Shown: piece by piece, positions 17,928 through 26,105 of the stretch
How the letters are laid out: the number at the start of each line of letters is the position of its first letter
Position numbering within the stretch: the stretch's first letter is position 1
DNA from: Clostridia bacterium
GTDB taxonomy: Bacteria > Bacillota > Clostridia > Oscillospirales > CAG-272
Assembly (NCBI GenBank): GCA_017396225.1
Contig: JAFQMP010000048.1
Location: forward strand, 1-42,390
Length of the DNA: 42,390 nt
Direction of reading: 5' to 3'
Notes under the pieces: model-generated
The model's database searches: none
What the model saw: the letters and a program-made list of their open reading frames with translations, nothing else
What the model was told of the DNA's origin: nothing
Translations under genes and position numbers: made by a program

Positions 17928-18191
17928 TTATTCGCAAAAGCCGCCGTCAACAAGCTGCTGCAGACCGTCAAGCGCCTCAGCCTCATCAACGCCATCAGCA
18001 ATCAGAGAAACGGTCATACCCTGTGCAATACCCATAGAAAGGACACCGAGCAGGCTTTTTGCGTTTACCTTGCGGTCGCCGCGCTCCAGCCAGATAGAGC
18101 TTTTGTAGCCATTTGCCTTTTGAATAAAAAAGGTAGCCGGTCTGGCATGCAGGCCGATGGAATTATGAATGGTTACTTCACGTGAAATCAT
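17928..18191 (-). CDS. ptsH: HPr family phosphocarrier protein
   Basis: An 87-residue HPr. The phosphorylated histidine is in GLHARPA (His15) and the regulatory serine in AKSLLGVLSMGI (Ser46), both at canonical positions, so it can act in PTS sugar transport and in HPr-kinase/CcpA catabolite control. That distinguishes it from Crh, which lacks His15. ATG 18191 has GGAG about 11 bases upstream. It is a single-gene unit with its own promoter and terminator; Enzyme I is not in this window, so the symbol rests on the residues alone. Confidence 0.9.
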   Translation of the reverse strand: MISREVTIHNSIGLHARPATFFIQKANGYKSSIWLERGDRKVNAKSLLGVLSMGIAQGMTVSLIADGVDEAEALDGLQQLVDGGFCE

Positions 18192-18249
18192 GCCGGTCAA
18201 CGCTCCAATTCTAAACTTTGAGAAAGTAAAGCACACTTTGCTTTATTAT

Positions 18250-18278
18250 AGTATAGCAAAAGTAAAATCAAAAATCAA
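18250..18278 (-). promoter_or_regulatory. Sigma-A promoter of the HPr gene
   Basis: On the minus strand, TTGATT (18273-18278), 17 bases, TATACT (18250-18255), with a second overlapping TATAAT just downstream. The region is AT-rich compared with its surroundings. Confidence 0.75.
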
Positions 18279-18324
18279 TCGTCAATTTTTTGGTATTTTA
18301 CTGCAAGAGTGTCGGTAAAATTGT

Positions 18325-18359
18325 GTAAAATGACGCAAAATCACAGATTTTCCGTGATT
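18325..18359 (-). terminator. Possible weak terminator after the DUF4330-like gene
   Basis: On the minus strand, AATCAC ... GTGATT forms a hairpin that includes the last codons and stop at 18341, followed by TTTTGCGTCATTTT. The stem is short and the T-tract broken. Confidence 0.4.
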
Positions 18360-18868
18360 GCACGCACAAAAATCTGCACCTCACCCCGCGCGGTATGCGC
18401 GGAAAGCTCCATATCGGGGCGCAGCAAAAGGCCGTTATCGAGAACCAGTACGCCGTCACGCAGCACGCCGCGGCAAACAAAGGTTGCGGTGAGGTCACAG
18501 AGCGCGCGCAGGTCACCCGTGGGCAGAAAAACCTCGACAACGTCCTCACCGTCCTCGCGCGGCATCAGGTGGGTGCGGGGTAAGACGCGGGCATCGTCCA
18601 AAAGGCGGCCAAGCTCGGTATTCCCCTCCTCCGTGCTTGTATAAAGCACGGTGTCAGCGGTGAGCAGTGCGGCAGCCTCGGGTGGGACTGCGCTCACCGA
18701 AAAGCTGACCGAATAAGAGGACTTATCGCGCTCTCCTTCAAAGAGAAAACGCAGATTATCGCGTTGCCAGATGCCGACAATGAGAAAAAGTGCCAGCAAC
18801 AGCAGCGCGAGGTCCAATACGTGAAAATGATTTTTTGCAGCAATTTTTTTGCGCGATTGCTCGTTCAT
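18341..18868 (-). CDS. DUF4330-like membrane-anchored protein (second of a pair)
   Basis: A 175-residue protein with a short basic head, one N-terminal hydrophobic helix (VLDLALLLLALFLIVGIW, about 17-34) and an extracytoplasmic beta-rich domain. The layout resembles DUF4330: an ELG motif near the middle (TELGRLLDDARVLPR), then alternating beta strands ending in GVLVLDNGLLLRPDMELSAHT. It seems distantly related to the gene just before it. Its ATG overlaps that gene's stop (ATGA), so the two are coupled. No catalytic residue is evident. Its place behind an O-antigen-ligase-like gene suggests a role in surface glycan handling, which is inference. Confidence 0.6.
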   Translation of the reverse strand: MNEQSRKKIAAKNHFHVLDLALLLLALFLIVGIWQRDNLRFLFEGERDKSSYSVSFSVSAVPPEAAALLTADTVLYTSTEEGNTELGRLLDDARVLPRTHLMPREDGEDVVEVFLPTGDLRALCDLTATFVCRGVLRDGVLVLDNGLLLRPDMELSAHTARGEVQIFVRAITENL

Positions 18869-19473
18869 TCCGACACCTCCTCTAATGCGGTGCAGTCGCC
18901 CGCGGCGATGCTGCTGCCAAGGCTGACGGCATATCTGCCCCCAACATACAGCCGTTCACCCAGGGCGGTATAATAGCCCTCGTCTGCGCGGTATTCAACG
19001 GTTGCGCGCACCGTTACGATGACAATCTGCACAGGGTAGGTCAGCGTTTCGGTCACGGCGTCATCGGGCAGCAGCGTGGCGCCGCCCTCCGCCAAATAAG
19101 CCTCCCTTTCCAGGGGCTTTGACTCAATCGCGATGATTTCACCAATCACCGTGCTGCGCGCAGCGTCAAACATCGCCGTACCGACCAGCGCAGGCGGCGC
19201 CAGCGCGCCGTCGGCATCAATAAATTCAAATTGCAGCGTAATCTCCCGCTCCGCCTTGCCAAAGGCAAGCACATCGGAAAGCGGGGTAAACACCCAGACA
19301 GCCGCAAGCAGCAGAAGCGCTGCAAGGAGCACCAGCAGAATGTTAACCGCTACAAGCAGTCCCTTCGGGCAGTTCTTGCTCTTGACATACTGGTCAGATG
19401 CCCTGCGGTACTCCACGCTGCCGCGCACGCCTGTGCCCGCGCGATTAGGGGTAGAAATTCCGTACCGCTTCAT
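18865..19473 (-). CDS. DUF4330-like membrane-anchored protein (first of a pair)
   Basis: A 202-residue protein with a polar N-terminus of about 38 residues, one strong hydrophobic helix (LLVAVNILLVLLAALLLLAAVWVF, about 39-62) and an outer domain. That domain has the same layout as the next gene: VIGEIIAIESKPL, then a pair of beta strands QIVIVTVRATVEYR, then GERLYVGGRYAVSLGSS. The start ATG overlaps the stop of the O-antigen-ligase-like gene. Both starts are by ATGA overlap, so the three proteins are likely made in fixed proportion. DUF4330 membership is by pattern only. Confidence 0.58.
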   Translation of the reverse strand: MKRYGISTPNRAGTGVRGSVEYRRASDQYVKSKNCPKGLLVAVNILLVLLAALLLLAAVWVFTPLSDVLAFGKAEREITLQFEFIDADGALAPPALVGTAMFDAARSTVIGEIIAIESKPLEREAYLAEGGATLLPDDAVTETLTYPVQIVIVTVRATVEYRADEGYYTALGERLYVGGRYAVSLGSSIAAGDCTALEEVSE

Positions 19474-21440
19474 ACTGCACCTCCCTCACCCGTGACAGGG
19501 GCACGCTTGACGGCTTTGCGATACGAAAGCTCTGCAGCAGTGATATCGGTCACCGTTTCGTCACGATAAATATAGCGCCCATGGCAATAGCGCAGGTCTG
19601 CCGCAATCAGGGCGGCGGCTGCAAGAAATGCCGCAAGCACGGCCTTATCGTAAAAGACGTAGCCAAAGAAGGAGAATACCAGCACCGCCGCCACAAGGGT
19701 AATGCCGACGTAGGCAAGATGCTTGCCGTGCGGTGCGCGCGCCAGTGCCGTAAAGCTGTTTTGCAGCAGCACGAAGAGAAAGAGCGCGGGCAAAATGACA
19801 CCCAGCAGACCGTATTCAATCAGCATCGCCTGCCAGAAATAATAAACCTCATAGCCAAAGGGCGCAGCAAGATTGCCGACATAAGGATAAATGGTGGCAA
19901 GACTGCCCTCACCCATACCGAAAAAGAGGCGCAGCACGGCAGATTCACCGCCGAAAAATCCCTCACCCTCGTGGGAAAACAGGGTATGCACGATGCTGCG
20001 TCCTGTGGCACGCGCAGGAGCGTTAACGTCCTTAAAGATATCAAAAATGGCGGAACGCGCTGCGGTTGGCAGCAAAAAGGCAGCACCTGTAAGCGCACCG
20101 CCGCCAAACAAAACGGCAAACAGGCTGCGGTGGTCAAAGACAAGCAAAAAGACAATCGGCACGGCAAGTGCGGCAAGCCAGGCACCCGTCATACCCGTAA
20201 AGGCGATAGCGGTGCCAACTGCAAGGGTACCAACCACCGCGCCAAAGCGACGCAGCCCCGTGGTTCTGAAAACAGCGGGCACAAGGAAGCTAAATGCCAC
20301 CACGAGATAAAGGGCAAAGGCACGGTGGTCGGCAAAGCCGACGTGCATCACGCTGCCGTAGCGCATCATCTGGGAAAGCGATGCGCCCTCTGTATGCAAA
20401 ATGGCGTTAAAGAGCCTTGTAATACCAAGGAATGCCGCCGCCGTTGCACTTATGCCGAGCGCCAGGCGTGAGCGCGTGAGCCAGTGCGGTGTCGCAAGAA
20501 TGTTGACAGCGACAACATAGAAAAAGAGCAGCAAAAGATTGGTGAACACCTCACGCCAGGCACCCGTACCCGTTGCGGTAAAGCCTGCGGAAAAAAGCAG
20601 GACGGCAAGGAGAGCGAGGGGAAAATCCTGCCAATCCAGGCGGAACGCGCGGTTGCCGCGCAGCACCTTGCCGAGATAGCCGACAATCGTAAGCCCCGCG
20701 AAAGCAAGCGTCAGAAAATCCGAGCCTGTCAGCAGGCGGGAAAAGGGCAGCACAAGAACCGTAAGGATAAAGCCCGCCTCGGGGACAGATAACACCATTG
20801 CCACCACCAGGAGCACCGACAAAATCGCCAGAATGGAAAGGGGGGCGGTCAGCAGACCGAGGGCTGCCACGAAAATGGCAAAGAGAAGGGCGGCGGGATA
20901 ATGCGCAACGCCACGCGCGGGGGCCTCTCTTGCCAGCTCATCGGAAACACCAAGACCGTGGAAAAGCAAAAGCCCCAAAAGCGAGCCCTTACGGAGCACG
21001 TTACCGAGCGAACGGTCGCTGAGCAGAAGGAGCACGCCGACGGCGAGCACCGCAAGCCCTGCAACCAGGTGCGACCAGGTCACAAGCCCCGAAAGCGTAG
21101 AAAAGGTCTGCACGACGTAAAGGACAAGCCAGAGGGCACCCAGCATCGTAAAGAAAAAGCCGAAGGTGCGCAGGGCGGTAAAGGAGAGGGCGCGCCAGAC
21201 AGCACGCAGGGCGCGGGAAACGATATTCTGCTCCATAGCGCAGGCAATCGCACGGCGGACAGTATAGTGTCGCTTGCGAGGTGCCTTGCCCTGCTTGCCA
21301 CCGAAAACATACGCGGCGTGTACGCCCCTGTCGCACCTTTCATAGGAGGTGAAAAGACGACCTATAAAGCTGAGCGCGATGATATGATAAATCCATTTTG
21401 CAATACGGGAGAAAAATCCTGTAATTCTGCCCTTCCTCAT
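19470..21440 (-). CDS. O-antigen ligase / Wzy_C-family membrane protein
   Basis: A 656-residue membrane protein with about 12 hydrophobic segments after an unusual polar N-terminal stretch of roughly 90 residues. Second-half features match the O-antigen ligase/polymerase (Wzy_C) family: an extracytoplasmic loop with HVGFADHRAFALYLVVAFSF, IAFTGMTGAWLAALAVPIVFLLV (the site of the family SRGAWLA motif), and a large loop with GMGEGSLATIYPYVG before EYGLLGVILPALFLFVLL. Such proteins move glycan chains onto an outer acceptor or polymerise them. ATG 21440 follows GAAAGGAGGAG. It begins 30 bases after trmD and is coupled to two DUF4330-like genes. Monoderm bacteria lack LPS, so the acceptor must be something else. 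Confidence 0.72.
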   Translation of the reverse strand: MRKGRITGFFSRIAKWIYHIIALSFIGRLFTSYERCDRGVHAAYVFGGKQGKAPRKRHYTVRRAIACAMEQNIVSRALRAVWRALSFTALRTFGFFFTMLGALWLVLYVVQTFSTLSGLVTWSHLVAGLAVLAVGVLLLLSDRSLGNVLRKGSLLGLLLFHGLGVSDELAREAPARGVAHYPAALLFAIFVAALGLLTAPLSILAILSVLLVVAMVLSVPEAGFILTVLVLPFSRLLTGSDFLTLAFAGLTIVGYLGKVLRGNRAFRLDWQDFPLALLAVLLFSAGFTATGTGAWREVFTNLLLLFFYVVAVNILATPHWLTRSRLALGISATAAAFLGITRLFNAILHTEGASLSQMMRYGSVMHVGFADHRAFALYLVVAFSFLVPAVFRTTGLRRFGAVVGTLAVGTAIAFTGMTGAWLAALAVPIVFLLVFDHRSLFAVLFGGGALTGAAFLLPTAARSAIFDIFKDVNAPARATGRSIVHTLFSHEGEGFFGGESAVLRLFFGMGEGSLATIYPYVGNLAAPFGYEVYYFWQAMLIEYGLLGVILPALFLFVLLQNSFTALARAPHGKHLAYVGITLVAAVLVFSFFGYVFYDKAVLAAFLAAAALIAADLRYCHGRYIYRDETVTDITAAELSYRKAVKRAPVTGEGGAV

Positions 21441-21470
21441 AGCTCCTCCTTTCTCTCCTTTTTCAGGAAA

Positions 21471-22160
21471 TTACTTTTTTTCAAGCAAATCGGGGCGCAG
21501 CCTTGCGGTTTCGCGCAGCGCCGCCTCGGCACGCCAGCGCGCAATATTGGCGTGGTGACCCGAAATCAGCACATCGGGCACGGTCATACCGTGAAATTCA
21601 TAGGGTCTTGTGTACTGGGGGTATTCGACAAGCCCTGCGGTATGGCTCTCGTTTTCATAGCACTCAGGCGAGGAGAGCACGCCGTCCACAAGTCTTGCCA
21701 CCGCATCGGTGACAATGCAGGCGGGCAGCTCACCGCCCGTCAGCACGAAATCTCCTATGGAGATTTCCTCATCAACGATTTCCTCGATGATGCGGGCATC
21801 AACCCCCTCATAGTGACCGCAGAGAATAATCAGCTGGTCAAGCTCTGCAAGCTCCCTTGCCTTCTCCTGATTGAAAACCTTGCCGCGCGGCGACATATAA
21901 ATGACGCGGCGATTCTTTACCTCGCCACTCTTTGCCACAATATCGGCATAGCAATCATAGATAGGCGGTGCCATCATCAGCATGCCCTTGCCGCCACCGT
22001 AGGGGGTATCGTCAATGTGGCGGTGCTTGTCCTTGCTGTAATCCCTGATGTTATAGGTGTTCACGGCAATCGCGCCGCTTTTCTGCGCGCGACCGATGAT
22101 GCTCTCGGAGAGCACACCCGACACAAACTCGGGAAACAGCGTCATAATATCAAATCTCAT
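21471..22160 (-). CDS. trmD: tRNA (guanine-37-N1)-methyltransferase
   Basis: A 229-residue SPOUT methyltransferase making m1G37, which prevents frameshifting. Seen: MRFDIMTLFPEF at the start, DDTPYGGGKGMLMMAPP, LCGHYEGVDARIIEEIVDEEISIGDFVLTGGELPA (the knotted SAM site), and SPECYENESHTAGLVEYPQYTRP. The ATG overlaps the stop of rimM. The rimM-trmD order is typical, but rpsP, the KH gene and rplS are not here. Confidence 0.97.
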   Translation of the reverse strand: MRFDIMTLFPEFVSGVLSESIIGRAQKSGAIAVNTYNIRDYSKDKHRHIDDTPYGGGKGMLMMAPPIYDCYADIVAKSGEVKNRRVIYMSPRGKVFNQEKARELAELDQLIILCGHYEGVDARIIEEIVDEEISIGDFVLTGGELPACIVTDAVARLVDGVLSSPECYENESHTAGLVEYPQYTRPYEFHGMTVPDVLISGHHANIARWRAEAALRETARLRPDLLEKK

Positions 22161-22666
22161 GCAAACATTCCCTCAATCGGCGAGAGCACAATGCCCTTTT
22201 CCGCATCGACCTCGCGCACGAAGTCGGGCACGGCAGGCACCATTGCCTCTCCCTTCTCGGTCTGAATCACGTAAATATCGGTGTTGGCGGGGTGAATGAC
22301 GTCGGTGAGCACGCCGAGCCTGCCCCCCGCTGTATCAAAAACGGGCAGACCAATCATCTCCGCGACCAGGAGCACGCCCGCGGGAATTTTCAAATCCTTT
22401 CGCGCGGCATAAAGCACGGTGCCGCGCAGTGCATCAGCCGCCTCCATGGTATCCACACCCTCAATCTCAGCACAGACAAAGCGTGCGCCAAGCACCGCGG
22501 CACGGCGAAGCCGCAGGGGCTGCATATCGTCCCCCTTCTTCACGTAAACGCGGGGCAGCGCCGCAAAAACGGCAGGACTGTCACACCAGGGCTCAATTTT
22601 CACGCCGCCGCGACAGCCGTGCGTATTGATAATTTTTCCACATTCAGGATATGCGATGTAGGGCAT
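22157..22666 (-). CDS. rimM: Ribosome maturation factor RimM
   Basis: A 169-residue RimM, which binds S19 during 30S head assembly. The N-terminal domain has ECGKIINTHGCRGGVKIEPWCDSP (the family GxIxxxhGlkGevkv motif) and the C-terminal PRC-barrel includes DIYVIQTEKGEAMVPAVPDFVREVD. ATG 22666 follows GAGG; a TTG four codons upstream is poorer. It has a strong promoter and leads an operon of trmD and the O-antigen-ligase-like trio. Confidence 0.93.
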   Translation of the reverse strand: MPYIAYPECGKIINTHGCRGGVKIEPWCDSPAVFAALPRVYVKKGDDMQPLRLRRAAVLGARFVCAEIEGVDTMEAADALRGTVLYAARKDLKIPAGVLLVAEMIGLPVFDTAGGRLGVLTDVIHPANTDIYVIQTEKGEAMVPAVPDFVREVDAEKGIVLSPIEGMFA

Positions 22667-22707
22667 CTGACACCTCAAAAAACGGTTTTTTTAGGATAAT
22701 TTTAATT

Positions 22708-22736
22708 ATTATAGCATACTTCACGCGTATTTTCAA
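22708..22736 (-). promoter_or_regulatory. Sigma-A promoter of rimM-trmD
   Basis: On the minus strand, TTGAAA (22731-22736), 17 bases, TATAAT (22708-22713), about 40 bases before the rimM start. Confidence 0.85.
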
Positions 22737-22806
22737 CACAATTCAGGCGATTTTATCGCGCGTCCCCTCTTTTTTTCTCAATTTTTAATTTTTTTGGAAA
22801 ATCATC

Positions 22807-22835
22807 TTGTATTTGGCGGCAAAAGGTGGTATAAT
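22807..22835 (+). promoter_or_regulatory. Sigma-A promoter of yajC
   Basis: TTGTAT (22807-22812), 17 bases, TATAAT (22830-22835), 31 bases before the yajC start. It is divergent from the rimM promoter across an AT-rich gap of about 70 bases. Confidence 0.82.
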
Positions 22836-22866
22836 AGTTTGAAATATTTTCGGAGGTTCATTTATA

Positions 22867-23154
22867 ATGGGTGGAAACATTTGGGTTACCGTCGGTATGA
22901 TTGCCGTCGTTATCGTCGTATTCTATTTCTTCGGCATGCGTCCGCAGAAAAAGCAGGAGCAGGCTATGGCACAGATGCGTGACAATCTGCGCGTGGGTGA
23001 TGAGATTACCACAATCGGTGGCATCATCGGCAAAATCGTCAGCATCAAGGAAGAAACCATGATTATCGAAACCGGTCGTGACCATACGCGTATCCGTCTG
23101 CTGAAAACTGCCGTACGCAACGTTGACGTGCACGCAGAGGACGCACAGGACTAA
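22867..23154 (+). CDS. yajC: Preprotein translocase subunit YajC
   Basis: A 95-residue YajC: one N-terminal membrane helix (VTVGMIAVVIVVFYFFGM, about 7-24), then RPQKKQEQAMAQMRDNLRVGDEITTIGGIIGKIVSIKEETMIIET, the conserved cytoplasmic domain. It associates with SecDF. GGAGG lies 11 bases before ATG 22867. In Clostridia it is commonly next to a TIGR04086 gene, as here; secD/secF are absent. Confidence 0.95.
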   Translation: MGGNIWVTVGMIAVVIVVFYFFGMRPQKKQEQAMAQMRDNLRVGDEITTIGGIIGKIVSIKEETMIIETGRDHTRIRLLKTAVRNVDVHAEDAQD

Positions 23155-23172
23155 ATTGCATTGCTCCCACAT

Positions 23173-23193
23173 AGAATGAGGTGAAATCATTCT
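23173..23193 (+). other. Small hairpin between yajC and the TIGR04086 gene
   Basis: AGAATGA, seven bases, TCATTCT forms a perfect 7-bp stem just upstream of the next ribosome site. There is no T-run, so it is not a terminator; it may affect mRNA stability or translation. Confidence 0.4.
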
Positions 23194-23208
23194 TGCAGGG
23201 AGGTCACT

Positions 23209-23667
23209 ATGCAACACAACAAGAAAGCAGCAAAGCGCCGTTTTGCCCCCGCCGCCAAGGACGAGGTTTCCTTTGCGGGTATTCTGAAAAGCGCAGGGCT
23301 TGCCCTGCTGATTGCAGGGGGGATTGGCATTTTGCTGCTTTTGCTTTTCTCGGCGCTGCTGCTGCGCACCAAAAACCCGGGCGGACTGGTGGACGTTGCT
23401 GCCCTTGTCGCGCTGGCACTGACCGCCCTTAGCGCGGGCTTTGCCGCCACCAGGCTTTACCGCCGCCGTCTGCCCCTTTTCTGCGGCCTCGCCACAGGCG
23501 CGCTGCTGCTTTTGCTGCTCATCGCGCTTGCGCTCCTGATGCCGCGCGCAGGTGGCGGTATTCTGCGCACGCTCTGCTACGCGGCAGTCCCCTGCCTTTC
23601 GGTCCTGGGGGCATGGCTCGGTGCCGGGGAAAAAGCAATCAAAAAGCGCCCCAAGCGGCGTTTTTAG
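23209..23667 (+). CDS. TIGR04086 / DUF3792 family membrane protein
   Basis: A 152-residue protein with a basic head and four hydrophobic helices (GLALLIAGGIGILLLLLFSALLL; VDVAALVALALTALSAGFAATRLY; GLATGALLLLLLIALALLM; CYAAVPCLSVLGAWLGAG). This four-helix layout directly after yajC is the usual setting of TIGR04086 proteins, of unknown function. The GGGAGG site precedes ATG 23209. The expected SCIFF peptide gene, often near this family, is not seen. A small A/T-flanked hairpin lies in its last codons (23641-23665). Confidence 0.78.
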   Translation: MQHNKKAAKRRFAPAAKDEVSFAGILKSAGLALLIAGGIGILLLLLFSALLLRTKNPGGLVDVAALVALALTALSAGFAATRLYRRRLPLFCGLATGALLLLLLIALALLMPRAGGGILRTLCYAAVPCLSVLGAWLGAGEKAIKKRPKRRF

Positions 23668-23691
23668 TGCCATAACGGTATGAATTAACAC

Positions 23692-23722
23692 AAAAAAGAC
23701 GGAGCAGCGCTCCGTCTTTTTT
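23692..23722. terminator. Bidirectional terminator between TIGR04086 gene and rlmA
   Basis: Stem GACGGAGC/GCTCCGTC with loop AGC, flanked by six A and six T. It ends the convergent genes on both sides. Confidence 0.92.
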
Positions 23723-23737
23723 GTTGTCGTAAAAGAA

Positions 23738-24553
23738 TTATTTGCGGTACACCGCAATATCCATCGCGGCGCCGACCGTCAGCGAATCAAGCGCCTGCAA
23801 CGCAGCAAGCCCCTCGCGCGAGGTGCGGTAATAATAGGGCGTCATCGCAAACAGGCTTTGCAAATCGGGGGCGGGGAGTGCCATATCAAAGGTCAGGTGT
23901 ACGGTGTCAAGCAGTGTCATCGCGGCGGGAAGGTCGGCGCGGGGCTCATTCTCGCGCGGCGTGTCGTAGAGCACGCATTTCAGTGCCCAGAGATGCTCTC
24001 TGCCTGCGGCAGCCGTAAGGAGCAAGCCCCCGGGCTTCAGGACACGCAGAATTTCGCGCTCGTCAATCGGGGCAAAGAGGCTGACCACCGCATCAAGCGA
24101 GGCATCGGCAATCGGCATATCAAAGATGCCTGCGACCAGAAAGAGCGCATCAAGTCCCTTCCCCTTGGCGGCAGATGCCGCCGCGCGGATACCGCGCTTG
24201 GAAAGGTCAAGGCCCAAGGTCTTATAGCCACTCTCGGCAATCAGGCCGGTGTAATACCCCTCTCCGCAGCCCGCATCAAGCACGGTGGCGCCCAAAGGGA
24301 GATGTTGACCTAAAATCGCCACCACGCGCGCGGCAAAGGGCGCATAATGTCCCGCCGACAAAAAGGTGCGGCGCGCCGCAATCAGCGCGGCATCGTCGCC
24401 GCCACCCGCCGCACGCGGCCCTGCCAGATTGACATAGCCCTGTGCAGCAAAATCAAAGGTGTGGCGGCGTGCGCCACCGCACGCCAGCGTATGATTTTCC
24501 TTTTGCATCGCACTGCCGCATACGGGGCAGCGCAAATTCTGTTCCCACCACAT
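23738..24553 (-). CDS. rlmA: RlmA-like 23S rRNA (guanine-N1) methyltransferase
   Basis: A 271-residue methyltransferase. The N-terminal zinc module has CPVCG ... LACGGARRHTFDFAAQGYVNLAG, and ARRTFLSAGHYAPF is strongly typical of RlmA/RrmA. VLDAGCGEGYYTGLI binds SAM. The family methylates G745 (RlmA-I) or G748 (RlmA-II, TlrB) of 23S rRNA; which site is used here cannot be read, and the type matters for macrolide/tylosin tolerance. ATG 24553 has GGGAAGGG upstream; an in-frame ATG at 24607 has no ribosome site. It is last in the htrA/two-component operon. Confidence 0.82.
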   Translation of the reverse strand: MWWEQNLRCPVCGSAMQKENHTLACGGARRHTFDFAAQGYVNLAGPRAAGGGDDAALIAARRTFLSAGHYAPFAARVVAILGQHLPLGATVLDAGCGEGYYTGLIAESGYKTLGLDLSKRGIRAAASAAKGKGLDALFLVAGIFDMPIADASLDAVVSLFAPIDEREILRVLKPGGLLLTAAAGREHLWALKCVLYDTPRENEPRADLPAAMTLLDTVHLTFDMALPAPDLQSLFAMTPYYYRTSREGLAALQALDSLTVGAAMDIAVYRK

Positions 24554-24620
24554 AAAAGTCTTTCCCTTCCCAGGTGTCATTGGTGTCGGTCGGGAGATAC
24601 CCGCCATTCAGAACACGACA

Positions 24621-26105
24621 TCACTGTGCCGTGTCCTCCTGCACAAGCGGCAGCTCAAACCAGAAGATGCTGCCCACGCCGAGGGCGCTGTCCACACCGT
24701 AGGCAGCACCGTGTGCCTCGAGCACGCTCTTGACAATCGAAAGCCCCAGGCCCGTTCCGATAACGGCGCGGTTGTGCACCTTATCCACGCGGTAATAGCG
24801 CTCCCAAATCTGGTCAATCACATCGGGGGCAATTCCCGCGCCCTCATCGGCAACCGCAAGCCTGACGACACCCTCACGCTTGGTGAGACTGACGCGCACA
24901 CGCAGGCTCTCGCCCGTATAGTTGACGGCATTGTTGATGAGATTGTAAACCACCTGCAAAATCATCGTGCGGTCGGCAAGCACGAGGGCTTTGCCCTCGC
25001 TTTCAAAGGCAATCTGATAGCCGCTATGCTTAATCAGCGCCTCATAGCGCTGCATCGTTTCCCCTGTCAGGGCACTGATGTCAAAGACCTCAAGCTCGGG
25101 CTTTTTGGTGCCCGCACGCAGCTTGGAGAGGTCCAAGAGGTCACTCACCAGCTCCGACAGGCGCGTGGTTTCATCAATGATAATCTGCGCATTCTCGGCA
25201 TTGTTTTCGCCGGGCAGGTCGCGCATAATCTCGCTGTACCCCTTAATCATCGTGAGGGGGGTGCGCAAATCGTGCGAGATATTGGCAATCAGCTCCTTCT
25301 GCAGGTGGTCGGTCGCGCTGATTTCGCGCGCGGCAAAGTTCAACGTATCGGCAAGCTCCTCGACCTCGCGGTAGCCGAAGCCCTCAAAATCCGCTGTATA
25401 ATCCCCTGCCGCAAGCTTGTGCGCCTTATGGGTAATCGCCGTCAGAGGCGTCGCAATAATGCGATACAGGAGCAGTGCAAAGAGGAGTGCCGCCACAAGC
25501 AAGAGAAGCGCCGTCCAGAGAAACTGCACCTTCAGGGTATTGACGGTGGCACTGAGGGGAGTCAGCTCACTGTCAAGCAGCACGCAGTATTCCGCACCGT
25601 CAACCGTGGCAATCCGCACGCAGATTGCACTGGTAATATCCGAGGGTCGGTGCAGGCCCGGAAAACGGAAGCCCTCGTCCTCGGGCAGCTCGGCATCAAA
25701 TTCCATACGCTTATCGTATCTGCCGTCGTTTGCCTTCGCCTGCGCATAGAGGTCGGACACCAGCTCTCTTGAAATATGATGTATCATACAATCGGAGCCC
25801 GCCTCGGCGCTTGACAGCTGTTTGCCTACACCGTCTGAAATGACAAAAACGCGCACGCAAATTCCCTTGCTCTGCGCCACGGCATCGAGCTGCTCATCAA
25901 AATCGGCATCACCGAAATGTGCCACGATTGATTCGTACGCCTCATCAAGCTCATCAAACTTGGCGCGCTCATAAAAGTACGTCAGCAGCCTGATTTGCAG
26001 CAACCAAATGGAAATCAGCACGAACATTGTAAAAAGGATAAGCGAACAGACCAGCTTGGCGCGAATCCCGACGTGCTGCTTTTTCCGTATCAGGGGGCGT
26101 TTCAT
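24621..26105 (-). CDS. Sensor histidine kinase, two transmembrane helices
   Basis: A 494-residue membrane kinase. Helix 1 (LVCSLILFTMFVLISIWLLQI, about 18-38), an extracytoplasmic sensor of about 150 residues, helix 2 (LWTALLLLVAALLFALLLYRII), HAMP, HisKA with ANISHDLRTPLTMIKGYSEI (phospho-His), and HATPase with NLINNAVNYT, DEGAGIAPD and GTGLGLSIVK. The ATG overlaps the regulator's stop (ATGA). The sensor domain is not one I recognise. With htrA upstream, a signal from misfolded secreted protein or cell-wall stress is plausible but inferred. Confidence 0.92.
   Translation of the reverse strand: MKRPLIRKKQHVGIRAKLVCSLILFTMFVLISIWLLQIRLLTYFYERAKFDELDEAYESIVAHFGDADFDEQLDAVAQSKGICVRVFVISDGVGKQLSSAEAGSDCMIHHISRELVSDLYAQAKANDGRYDKRMEFDAELPEDEGFRFPGLHRPSDITSAICVRIATVDGAEYCVLLDSELTPLSATVNTLKVQFLWTALLLLVAALLFALLLYRIIATPLTAITHKAHKLAAGDYTADFEGFGYREVEELADTLNFAAREISATDHLQKELIANISHDLRTPLTMIKGYSEIMRDLPGENNAENAQIIIDETTRLSELVSDLLDLSKLRAGTKKPELEVFDISALTGETMQRYEALIKHSGYQIAFESEGKALVLADRTMILQVVYNLINNAVNYTGESLRVRVSLTKREGVVRLAVADEGAGIAPDVIDQIWERYYRVDKVHNRAVIGTGLGLSIVKSVLEAHGAAYGVDSALGVGSIFWFELPLVQEDTAQ

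Noticed and set aside
20901..22265. 454-codon plus-strand frame across the O-antigen-ligase gene and trmD
   Set aside because: Crosses two well-supported minus-strand genes and lacks a ribosome site.
23155..23208. SCIFF (six-cysteine) peptide gene expected near TIGR04086
   Set aside because: The 54-base gap contains only a hairpin and a ribosome site; no small cysteine-rich frame.
22858..23757. 299-codon minus-strand frame opposite yajC and the TIGR04086 gene
   Set aside because: Overlaps two supported genes and a terminator; composition is that of an antisense frame.
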